Assembly (NCBI RefSeq): GCF_042466115.1
Contig: NZ_JAXHBQ010000001.1
Location: forward strand, 1,674,001-1,738,000
DNA from: SW4 sp042466115
GTDB taxonomy: Bacteria > Pseudomonadota > Alphaproteobacteria > Rhodobacterales > Rhodobacteraceae
Direction: 5' to 3'
DNA: 64,000 bases
A program made the position numbers and the translations under genes. Below, piece after piece: positions 15,777-23,538 of this stretch. The stretch's first letter is position 1. Each line of letters begins with the position of its first letter. Under the pieces are notes generated by a model. That model did no database searches and was not told the DNA's origin. It saw only the letters and a program-made list of their open reading frames with translations.

Positions 15777-16643
15777 ATGCGACTGATTTGCCCGAATTGC
15801 GGGGCACAATACGAAGTTGCGGATGATGTCATCCCCCAAGCTGGACGTGATGTGCAGTGTTCCAACTGTGGGCAAACGTGGTTCGAACATCCCGGCGCAT
15901 CCGAAGCCGCTGAAGAAGGCATTGATTTGCCACCGCCGCCTGCACCGGAGTCCGAAACAACACCCGAACCGGAACCAGCGCCTGAACCCGAGGCCGAGCC
16001 GGAAAACATACCCGATTCTGAACCGGAGTCTGCTGACCCGTCCGGGGATGACACCGGGGATGACGACAGCCCCGCGCCCAATCAGCCCGAACGCCGCGAA
16101 CTTGACCCCGACGTTGCCAGTATCCTGCGCGAGGAAGCCGACCGTGAAGAAGCCGCGCGCCAGGCCGAATCGCGGCCCGATCTGGAAACGCAGCAAGACC
16201 TTGGGCTTGATGATACCCCCAGCGCGCAAGACCAGCGCGACGAGGAAGCGCGCCGCCGTATGGCCCGCCTGCGCGGCGAACCCGAAGCCGCAGCGGCGGC
16301 GACGGTTGCCGCGTCACGCCGCGAATTGCTACCCGATATCGAAGAAATCAACTCGACCCTGCGGTCGTCCAGCGAACGCGAAGGCAGTGGCCATCAGACC
16401 GAAGCCGTTGCCGCCCAAGGCCGCCAGCGCAAACGCGGCTTCCGGTTCGGGTTCTGGCTGATTGTGATTGTGGCGGCGATTGCCGCTGCGATCTACGTAT
16501 TTGCGCCGCAAATCAGCGCGTTGGTGCCAGCGCTTGAACCGATCCTCACAAACTATGTGGAAATGGTCGATCAGGCCCGCCTGTGGCTTGACCTGCGGAT
16601 GCAAGACATCCTGATGTGGATGGACAGCGCGCCCGAAGCCTAG
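15777..16643 (+). CDS. Zinc-ribbon membrane protein with acidic Pro/Glu-rich linker
   Basis: A 288-residue protein. An N-terminal zinc ribbon (CPNC at 5-8, CSNC about 20 residues on, MJ0042 type) is followed by a long low-complexity linker rich in Pro and Glu (about 50-110). Next come a charged helical region, a single membrane helix (GFWLIVIVAAIAAAIYVFA, about residues 224-242) and a short periplasmic end. It is likely an inner-membrane protein with the zinc ribbon in the cytoplasm. It is divergent from ftsEX; I recall this pairing as common in Rhodobacteraceae, hinting at an envelope or division role, which is unproven. Confidence 0.85.
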   Translation: MRLICPNCGAQYEVADDVIPQAGRDVQCSNCGQTWFEHPGASEAAEEGIDLPPPPAPESETTPEPEPAPEPEAEPENIPDSEPESADPSGDDTGDDDSPAPNQPERRELDPDVASILREEADREEAARQAESRPDLETQQDLGLDDTPSAQDQRDEEARRRMARLRGEPEAAAAATVAASRRELLPDIEEINSTLRSSSEREGSGHQTEAVAAQGRQRKRGFRFGFWLIVIVAAIAAAIYVFAPQISALVPALEPILTNYVEMVDQARLWLDLRMQDILMWMDSAPEA

Positions 16644-16646
16644 CGC

Positions 16647-19292
16647 CTAGAACCGGTCGAGCAACCGCTTGAGATACTCAAGCTCCAGATCGGGGCGCGC
16701 CTGATCGGCTGACCGGCGGCGCAGTTCTTCCAGCAGTTCCTCGGCGCGGCGATAGACATCGCCACCCTGCAACATGTTTTCATCCGATCCATACTGGCCC
16801 GTGTTGCCAATCTGCCGGCCCAGCGGATCACGGCGTTCGGTTTCGGCCTGTTCTGTCACGTCGCCCTCTTGGCCGCCCTGCCCTTCCTGGGGCTGGTCCA
16901 CATCGTTTTCGGCCAGGGCGCGGCCAAGGCTGCGCATGCCTTCGCGCAGGGCATCCATCGCTTCGGCCTGACGGTCGATCGCTTCGGCAAGATCGCCTTC
17001 GCGCAGGGCATCTTCGGCCTCGTCCATGGCACCTTCCGCCTGCTCCAACGCGCGGCGTGCTTCCTCGCCTGCTTCGCCGGGCAGGCTCGGCAGGCGGCTG
17101 CGCAATTGCTCCAAGCCTTGGCGCAAGGCTTCCTGACGGTCGGCAAGGCTTTGTTCTGTGCCAGCCTGACCTTCACCACCAGCCCCGTCGCCTGATTGCT
17201 GCCCCCCTTCGGGACGATCGCCCTGACCAAAGCCTTGGCCTTCCTGACCGTCCTGCCCGCCTTCTCCGCCTTCCAAAGGTTGGTCGCCACCTTCGCCCTG
17301 GCCTTGCTGACCCTGTTGCCCTTGTTGGCCCTGTCCGGGTTGCGGCTGGTCGCCTTGCTGGTCGCCAAGGCCGGGGTTGAATTGTTCCTGCAAGTCGCGG
17401 AAGGCTTCGTCGTTCAGACGCTGCTGATCGCGCAGTGTGTCGGCAAGGTCTTCCATCGACTGCTCGCCGGGGGTTGGCGGGCCATCGCCACCCTCGCCCT
17501 GCGTCACGGTCAGGTTTTCCATCAGTTCATTGAGCTGTTCCATCAACTCGGCCGCTTCGGCCATGCGGCCTTCTTCCATGAGTTCCTGAATACGGTCCAT
17601 CAAGGCCTGCAGTTCAGCGCGGGACACATCAAGGCTTTCACCTTCACCGCCATCGGGTTGATCGGTGCCGCCATCCGAGGGTTCCGCATTTTGTGCCAGC
17701 ATCGCCATGTAATCGTCCATCGCCTCGCGCAACTCGTCCATCAGGGCGGCGATTTCCTCGTCGCTGGCGCCATTGCGCATTGCCTCGGCCAGCCGTTCCT
17801 GCGCGCGCTCCAGACGTTCGCGCGCATCGGCCAGATTGCCATCCTCAAGCTGGATCGCCAAATCCCACAAGGCCTGCGCAAGTTCATCGCGCTGGTCGTC
17901 GTTCATGCCAAATTCTTCGTAGTTCACCAACTGGCGAATGATATGGCGCATCCGCAGATAGGTGGTTTCATTGCGAAACAGATCGCCGGGCTGATTGGAC
18001 AGCGCGCGCAGCACCTGCAGCACACGGCGGTCATTGTCCGCCGACCACATCAGATCGCGGCGCTGTTCGATCACCGATTTTGCGATCGGGCGGAAAAACC
18101 GCCGGCCCGGCAGGACCAACTGTTCCGGCACGCCCGTCCCCACCTGTTCGCGCGCGTCCGTCACACTTAACGTCAGGGTCACGGGCAGGTTCGCTAGCGG
18201 GTGCTCGCTCAGGTTATCAATCAGCGTTTCCTCGAAACTGGCGCGACTGCCCGTAAACGGCATCGGCAGGTCAAGGACGAGAGGTTCAATCGGATCAGGC
18301 GCCACTGCCAACCCATAGCGCCGATCCACACGATCAAGATCAAGCGCAATGGTCGCTGTGCCCGACACCACCGCATAATCATCATCAGCCACAAAGGACT
18401 GCGCCATCTCGCCGTTTGCATCGGCCTCGACAGGGGCGGTGATGCTGACACTTGGCGCGATGTCGTCAATGACGGAAACGTCCCACGCGGCACCCCCATC
18501 GCCATCAATTTCCAGACGCCCGGCCTGCTCCACAACAAAGGCCTGTTGCGGCGCCGTGGCGCTTTCAACCTCGCCCACGCGCCCTGACACGGTTTCATGC
18601 ACTGTCAGCGCACCAACCTCGCCATAAAGGCGCAATGTCACGGTGCTGCCTTCGGGAATGCGCAGCGGGCCTGCAGGGATATCTGCCAGATACAGCGTTG
18701 GCTTGCCTGTGTAGGCAGGCGGTGCGACCCAGCCTTCCCACATCGGGCCAGATGCCATCGCCGCCCCGCTTGTCGGCCCAAGATCAGCCACCGACCCGAC
18801 CCGCCAAAGCGAGCCGAACATGAACGCGACAACCAGTGCCAAAAGCGCGACATAGCGCAACCCGTAAGGATCGCGCGATGCAATGCGCAGATCAGGCTGC
18901 ACCGCCTTGGCGTCATGGCTGCGCGCGGCCATCCGTTCAAGGTGAACCTGCCAGATTTCTTCGGAGGCGGCATCGCCAGCTCCAATTGCCTGTTGATCCG
19001 CCAAAGCCGCAATCGGACGTCCCGGAAGGCGGGAATCGACCCGCGCCACGGCCTCGGCCCGTTTTGGCATCTTGAAACGGCGCGCGCCCCAGATCGCGGC
19101 AGCGATCAGCGCCAGCACCATCACAACACCGAAACCCCAAACGATTTCAACGGGCAGACTATCCTGCCAGCCCATCATGAGCGGCGCGAGTGTCAGGAAA
19201 AGAATGGTCCAGAACGGCCAGAACGCCTGTGTCACGCGTTCGGCCAGCATGCCCACTTGCGTGGCAAACACAGGCACGCGCAGGTGCGACAA
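16647..19292 (-). CDS. TIGR02302 (DUF4175) family membrane protein
   Basis: A protein of about 881 residues matching the TIGR02302/DUF4175 family: two membrane helices near the N-terminus (about 22-65), a third at about 140-165, a periplasmic beta-rich region, then a long helical coiled region and a Gln/Gly/Glu-rich low-complexity segment (17180-17400 on the DNA). Function is unknown; the architecture suggests a large envelope protein. The start is uncertain: the first candidate is a TTG at 19292, and the same frame stays open to about 19330 with no ATG and a GGAG at about 19312, so translation may begin upstream at a rare codon. It follows lysA by 48 bases. Confidence 0.85.
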   Translation of the reverse strand: MSHLRVPVFATQVGMLAERVTQAFWPFWTILFLTLAPLMMGWQDSLPVEIVWGFGVVMVLALIAAAIWGARRFKMPKRAEAVARVDSRLPGRPIAALADQQAIGAGDAASEEIWQVHLERMAARSHDAKAVQPDLRIASRDPYGLRYVALLALVVAFMFGSLWRVGSVADLGPTSGAAMASGPMWEGWVAPPAYTGKPTLYLADIPAGPLRIPEGSTVTLRLYGEVGALTVHETVSGRVGEVESATAPQQAFVVEQAGRLEIDGDGGAAWDVSVIDDIAPSVSITAPVEADANGEMAQSFVADDDYAVVSGTATIALDLDRVDRRYGLAVAPDPIEPLVLDLPMPFTGSRASFEETLIDNLSEHPLANLPVTLTLSVTDAREQVGTGVPEQLVLPGRRFFRPIAKSVIEQRRDLMWSADNDRRVLQVLRALSNQPGDLFRNETTYLRMRHIIRQLVNYEEFGMNDDQRDELAQALWDLAIQLEDGNLADARERLERAQERLAEAMRNGASDEEIAALMDELREAMDDYMAMLAQNAEPSDGGTDQPDGGEGESLDVSRAELQALMDRIQELMEEGRMAEAAELMEQLNELMENLTVTQGEGGDGPPTPGEQSMEDLADTLRDQQRLNDEAFRDLQEQFNPGLGDQQGDQPQPGQGQQGQQGQQGQGEGGDQPLEGGEGGQDGQEGQGFGQGDRPEGGQQSGDGAGGEGQAGTEQSLADRQEALRQGLEQLRSRLPSLPGEAGEEARRALEQAEGAMDEAEDALREGDLAEAIDRQAEAMDALREGMRSLGRALAENDVDQPQEGQGGQEGDVTEQAETERRDPLGRQIGNTGQYGSDENMLQGGDVYRRAEELLEELRRRSADQARPDLELEYLKRLLDRF

Positions 19293-19340
19293 AGGATCAA
19301 AGCGCTGGGTCAGTTGCCCGCTCCGTTCAGTTTGGCCGGA

Positions 19341-20615
19341 TCACGACGACCCTAACCATTCAGGGATGCTATCGCGATTAATCATATCTTCAAAGGTAGG
19401 GCGTGGGCGGATAACCGCAAATTGATCCCCGTTGACCAGCACTTCGGGAATCAAAGGGCGGGAATTGTATTCGCTTGCCATCACCGCTCCGTAAGCACCT
19501 GCAGAACGGAACGCGACCAGATCATCGGCGGCCAGTGGCGGCATATCGCGCGCCTTGGCGAATGTGTCGCCACTTTCGCACACAGGGCCAACGATATCGT
19601 ACCGCTGCTGTTCCACGCCTGCTGCGGGTTCCACCACAGGCACGATATCGTGCCATGCGTCATACATCGCGGGGCGGATCAGGTCGTTCATCGCACCGTC
19701 AAGGATCAGGAAATTGCGGTCCTCGCCCGATTTTACATAGATCACCTTGCTGACCATAATGCCGGAATTGCCGGAAATCAGCCGCCCCGGCTCAATCTCG
19801 ATTTCGCAGCCCAGATGACCCACTGTGCGTTCGATCAACTGGCCGTATTCAACGGGCAACGGAGGGGCGGAATTGGACCTTTCATATGGAATACCAAGCC
19901 CGCCGCCCAGATCAAGGCGCGTAATCTCGTGACCATCAGCGCGCAGTTGTTCCGTGAGGTCGGCCACCTTGCGATAAGCCGCCTCGAACGGGTCCAACTG
20001 CGTCAGTTGCGACCCGATATGTACATCAATACCGATGACTTTCAGACCCGCCAAGGTCGCCGCCAGCGCATAAACCTCGCGGGCGCGACTGATCGGAATG
20101 CCGAACTTGTCTTCTTTCTTGCCGGTCGAAATCTTGGCGTGGGTTTTGGCATCCACGTCCGGATTGACCCGCACGGTGATGGGCGCAACCACGCCCAATT
20201 CCAGCGCGACCGCATTCAGCACCAGCATTTCCGGCTCGCTTTCGACGTTGAACTGGCGAATCCCGCCTTGCAAGGCCATGCGCATTTCGTCCGCCGTTTT
20301 GCCGACGCCAGAAAACACGATGCGGTCGCCTGGAACGCCTGCGGCAATCGCGCGGGCGTATTCACCACCCGACACAACATCCATGCCCGCACCTTCGCGC
20401 GCCAAGACGGTCAGAACAGCCTGATTTGAAAGGCTTTTCATCGCAAAACACACCAGATGGTCGGCAAAGCCCAGCGCCTCGTCGAATAGGCGATAATGGC
20501 GCTGCAGGGTCGCTGTCGAATAAACATAGAACGGCGTGCCGACCGCGGCCGCAATTTCGGCCACCGGCACATCTTCGGCGAACAGCGCGCCGTAACGGTA
20601 AATGAAGTGGTCCAT
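19341..20615 (-). CDS. lysA: Diaminopimelate decarboxylase
   Basis: A 424-residue fold-type III PLP enzyme that decarboxylates meso-diaminopimelate to L-lysine, the last lysine step. The PLP lysine is K60 in CFAMKSLSNQAVL. Other motifs are DVHIGSQL, LDLGGGLGIPYE, EIEPGRLISGNSG, and the active-site cysteine region VGPVCESGDTFAK, followed by SAGAYGAVMASEYNSRPL. Length is normal. It lies downstream of argH, the lipoprotein and the DUF2834 gene on the minus strand. Confidence 0.97.
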   Translation of the reverse strand: MDHFIYRYGALFAEDVPVAEIAAAVGTPFYVYSTATLQRHYRLFDEALGFADHLVCFAMKSLSNQAVLTVLAREGAGMDVVSGGEYARAIAAGVPGDRIVFSGVGKTADEMRMALQGGIRQFNVESEPEMLVLNAVALELGVVAPITVRVNPDVDAKTHAKISTGKKEDKFGIPISRAREVYALAATLAGLKVIGIDVHIGSQLTQLDPFEAAYRKVADLTEQLRADGHEITRLDLGGGLGIPYERSNSAPPLPVEYGQLIERTVGHLGCEIEIEPGRLISGNSGIMVSKVIYVKSGEDRNFLILDGAMNDLIRPAMYDAWHDIVPVVEPAAGVEQQRYDIVGPVCESGDTFAKARDMPPLAADDLVAFRSAGAYGAVMASEYNSRPLIPEVLVNGDQFAVIRPRPTFEDMINRDSIPEWLGSS

Positions 20616-20672
20616 CAGTCACGCTCCAAACTCGGGCCATGACATAGCAGACCAGTCAGCAAGCCCAAGCCC

Positions 20673-20990
20673 CTACGTGATCGGTTTGGCGCGCAAGAAC
20701 AGATAAAGCGGCAGACCGCAGCTCACGCCAATGCAGAACGTTGCCGGAATGGCGACCAGCGCGAACCAGTTGCGGCGCACCGTGACCTCGGCCACGATCC
20801 AGACGGTCAGGGCAATCGCGGCAATCGTCAGGTCCCAGACAAGACCGGATGTCGCCGCATTCACATGCCACGCATCGACCATCGCCATGATGTCCCAACC
20901 GTTCGCCTGAAACCACGTTACAAAATAATACATCGGGTGGATCGCGCCCCAGATCGCAAGGGCAAGGTAGATCAGGCGCAGCGGCGACAT
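20673..20990 (-). CDS. DUF2834 family membrane protein
   Basis: A 105-residue protein with three hydrophobic segments (about 4-24, 47-66, 74-98). The pattern LYLALAIWGAIHPMYYFVTWFQANGW matches the DUF2834 family, whose function is unknown. Its ATG directly abuts the TAA of the upstream lipoprotein gene (TAAATG-like junction on the minus strand), so the two are co-translated. It ends 57 bases before lysA begins. Confidence 0.8.
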   Translation of the reverse strand: MSPLRLIYLALAIWGAIHPMYYFVTWFQANGWDIMAMVDAWHVNAATSGLVWDLTIAAIALTVWIVAEVTVRRNWFALVAIPATFCIGVSCGLPLYLFLRAKPIT

Positions 20991-21167
20991 TTACAGGCTG
21001 ACCCCGACGCTGAACGTGCCATTGGTCGCACCGACACCAGCTGTCGTGCTGACGCCCCCGGTCCCTACGGAAACACCCGCGTTCGCGGTTGGCGTGAATG
21101 GGGGTGCATCGGCACCACAGGCTGACAGGATGGTCAGTGCAACGATCAAACCGGAAATCTTCTTCAT
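20991..21167 (-). CDS. Small lipoprotein
   Basis: A 58-residue protein with a type II signal peptide: MKKISGLIVALTILSAC, with the lipobox L-S-A-C and lipidated C17. The mature part is Gly/Thr/Val-rich (SVGTGGVSTTAGVGATNGTFSVG) and lacks charged residues. Its ATG overlaps the argH TGA as ATGA. A tiny lipoprotein in this place is something I recall in other Rhodobacteraceae; its function is unknown, perhaps peptidoglycan or outer-membrane association. Confidence 0.8.
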   Translation of the reverse strand: MKKISGLIVALTILSACGADAPPFTPTANAGVSVGTGGVSTTAGVGATNGTFSVGVSL

Positions 21168-22552
21168 GATAGAACCTCTTTCCAACGGGCGACCTGTGCA
21201 CGCACTTGCGCGGGTGCAGTGCCGCCATATGACATACGGGACGCCACGGAATTCTCGACGCCAAGGACATCATACACGTCCTCGCGGATTCCTTCATGTA
21301 TGGATTTCATGACCTCAAGGGACAGGTCCGGCAGGTCGCAATTTGCCGCTTCGGCCTTGGCCACAAGGGCGCCAGTGACGTGATGCGCCTCGCGGAAGGG
21401 CAGGCCCAATTCGCGCACCAGCCAGTCGGCCAGATCGGTCGCTGTGGAAAATCCGGTGGCGGCGGCGGCGCGCAGGGATTCGCGGTTGGCAGTCATGTCG
21501 CCCACCATTCCCGTCATCGCAGCCAGCGCCAGCATCAAATGGTCCGCAGCATCAAACACCTGTTCCTTGTCTTCCTGCATGTCCTTGGAATAGGTCAGCG
21601 GCAGCCCCTTCATCACCGTCATCAGCGCCACATTGGCCCCGAATATCCGGCCAATCTTGGCGCGGATCAGCTCGGCGGCATCAGGATTACGCTTTTGCGG
21701 CATAATGCTGGACCCCGTTGACCACTTGTCCGACATCTTGACGAAACGGAACTGCGCGGACGACCAGATCACCAGTTCTTCGGCCAGCCGCGACAGGTGC
21801 ATCGCGCAAATGCTGCTGGCGGCCAGAAATTCGAGCGCAAAATCGCGATCCGCCACTGCGTCCAGCGAGTTGTGCATCGGTCCGTCAAAGCCCAGCGCCT
21901 GCGCCGTTGCATCCCGATCAATCGGAAATGACGTCCCCGCCAATGCAGCGCTTCCAAGCGGCGACAGGTTCATCCGCTTGCGCGCATCGGCAAATCGCGC
22001 GCGATCACGGGCGAACATTTCCACATATGCCATCATGTGATGGCCCCATGTGACAGGCTGGGCGACCTGCAAATGCGTGAAACCCGGCATGACCCAATCG
22101 GCCCCCGCCTCGGCCTGCCCCAACAGCGCAGTCATCAGCGCGGCCATGGCGCTGTCAGCCGCATCGCATTGGTCGCGTACCCACAGGCGGAAATCGACGG
22201 CAACCTGATCGTTGCGCGACCGCGCAGTGTGCAAGCGCCCCGCTGCATCACCGATAATCTCGGTCAGGCGCGCCTCGACGTTCATGTGGATGTCTTCCAG
22301 ATCGGTGCGGAAGGGGAACGTTCCGCCTTCAATCTCTGACAACACCGTGAGGAGGCCTTCCCCAATCGCGTCTGCGTCCTTACTGCTAATGATACCTTGT
22401 GCGGCCAACATTGCCGCATGGGCCCGCGAGCCTGCGATGTCTTGCGCCGCCATGCGTTTGTCGAACCCGATTGAGGCGTTGATCGCCTCCATGATCGCGT
22501 CCGGCCCCGCGCTAAAGCGTCCGCCCCACATTGCATTCGAGGATTTGGTCAT
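21164..22552 (-). CDS. argH: Argininosuccinate lyase
   Basis: A 462-residue fumarase/aspartase superfamily enzyme that splits argininosuccinate into arginine and fumarate. Motifs: MWGGRFSAGPDAIMEAINAS at the start, EDIHMNVEARL, HTARSRNDQVA, PGFTHLQVAQPVTWGHH with the catalytic His, and the signature GSSIMPQKRNPDAAELIR. Length is normal. The start codon lies only 12 bases from the divergent tlpA-like start. It heads argH-lipoprotein-DUF2834-lysA-TIGR02302, coupling arginine and lysine end steps in one direction. Confidence 0.97.
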   Translation of the reverse strand: MTKSSNAMWGGRFSAGPDAIMEAINASIGFDKRMAAQDIAGSRAHAAMLAAQGIISSKDADAIGEGLLTVLSEIEGGTFPFRTDLEDIHMNVEARLTEIIGDAAGRLHTARSRNDQVAVDFRLWVRDQCDAADSAMAALMTALLGQAEAGADWVMPGFTHLQVAQPVTWGHHMMAYVEMFARDRARFADARKRMNLSPLGSAALAGTSFPIDRDATAQALGFDGPMHNSLDAVADRDFALEFLAASSICAMHLSRLAEELVIWSSAQFRFVKMSDKWSTGSSIMPQKRNPDAAELIRAKIGRIFGANVALMTVMKGLPLTYSKDMQEDKEQVFDAADHLMLALAAMTGMVGDMTANRESLRAAAATGFSTATDLADWLVRELGLPFREAHHVTGALVAKAEAANCDLPDLSLEVMKSIHEGIREDVYDVLGVENSVASRMSYGGTAPAQVRAQVARWKEVLS

Positions 22553-22564
22553 ATCGGAGGTCCC

Positions 22565-23146
22565 ATGTTGAAAGTGACGGCACGGAAAATGAAGTCAGCG
22601 CTGCTTTATACGGCCCTTGCCGTGCTTGCAAATGCTGCGGCGGCAGAAGGGCCGGACATTGCCGCCCTGACGGCCCTGCGCGAGGGTGATATGCGCAAGC
22701 TGAACTTTCACAGTGAACCTGCGCGCGGATCCGATCAGGAGTTCATCTCCGAGGATGGTGGCCGGATCACACTTGCCGCATTCGAGGGGCGTTATGTGGT
22801 GCTGAACTTCTGGGCCACATGGTGCGCGCCCTGCCGCAAGGAAATGCCGCAACTGTCGGCCCTGCAAGACACTCATGGCGGTGACGCGATCGAGGTGGTC
22901 ACGATTGCGACCGGCCCCAACCCGCAACCCGCGATGGAACGGTTTTTCGAGGAAATCGGCGTGACCAACCTGCCGCTTCACCGTGACCCACGCAGTGATC
23001 TGGCCCGCGACATGGGTGTGCTTGGCCTGCCCGTCACGTTGATCCTGAACCCCGAGGGTCAGGAAATCGCCCGCTTGCAAGGGGATGCGGATTGGTCAAG
23101 TGACAGCGCGATGGCAATTGTTGCGGCGCTGGCCGGGGCACAATAG
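22565..23146 (+). CDS. TlpA-like thiol-disulfide oxidoreductase
   Basis: A 193-residue thioredoxin-fold protein with an N-terminal signal peptide (about residues 1-27, ending NAAAAEG) and the active site WCAPC (C87, C90) in LNFWATWCAPCRKEMPQL. The cis-proline loop is GLPVTLIL. It is expected in the periplasm, reducing cytochrome c or oxidase assembly thiols as TlpA/ResA proteins do. A GGAGG site precedes the ATG. The start lies 12 bases from argH on the other strand. Confidence 0.92.
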   Translation: MLKVTARKMKSALLYTALAVLANAAAAEGPDIAALTALREGDMRKLNFHSEPARGSDQEFISEDGGRITLAAFEGRYVVLNFWATWCAPCRKEMPQLSALQDTHGGDAIEVVTIATGPNPQPAMERFFEEIGVTNLPLHRDPRSDLARDMGVLGLPVTLILNPEGQEIARLQGDADWSSDSAMAIVAALAGAQ

Positions 23147-23167
23147 CGGCACATCCCTCGTCTAAAA

Positions 23168-23187
23168 ACGCCGGGCCGGGCCAGCGT
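23168..23187 (-). terminator. Rho-independent terminator of the OmpA/coiled-coil operon
   Basis: On the minus strand ACGCTGG (23181-23187) pairs with CCGGCGT (23168-23174; one G-U pair) around a six-base loop and runs straight into TTTTTAGA. It lies 28 bases past the stop of the 23215-23538 gene. Confidence 0.65.
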
Positions 23188-23214
23188 GGCACCCTGCAAA
23201 AGCGTCTTTCGCCC

Positions 23215-23538
23215 TCAGGCGTTTTGCCGCTCAATGTGGCTGCGCAACTCCTCGGCCTCGTGGCGGGCATCGCGCAAGCCGTCCATGGCGGCCCGCAATT
23301 CGGCCTCGGTCTGGGACAGCTGATTGGTGATTTCGGCCTCGCGCTGTTGCAGATATGTAATCGCCTGATCGCGGGTTTCCTCGGCCTCGTGCAGGGCCTG
23401 CGCCATCTTGTCCAGCTCGCCGATCTCGGCCTTGGTGACGCGGGTAAAGCGATTGACAAGCCAGCTTGCAAACCACCCAAGACAGAACGCCACGAACAGA
23501 ATGATCGCTGTGGCAATGATAAACTCAGTTCTGTTCAT
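23215..23538 (-). CDS. Single-pass membrane protein with long coiled coil
   Basis: A 107-residue protein. Residues 4-30 form one membrane helix (EFIIATAIILFVAFCLGWFASWLV). Residues 40-105 are a continuous charged helix with heptad character (EIGELDKMAQALHEAEETRDQAITYLQQREAEITNQLSQTEAELRAAM). I do not recognise a family. The start at 23538 lies inside the end of the OmpA gene (14-base overlap), so the two are made together and may act together in the envelope. Confidence 0.75.
   Translation of the reverse strand: MNRTEFIIATAIILFVAFCLGWFASWLVNRFTRVTKAEIGELDKMAQALHEAEETRDQAITYLQQREAEITNQLSQTEAELRAAMDGLRDARHEAEELRSHIERQNA

Noticed and set aside
17180..17400. Tandem repeat array within the TIGR02302 gene
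   Set aside because: It is low-complexity coding sequence (Gln/Gly/Glu) with irregular units, not a CRISPR or a clean DNA repeat.
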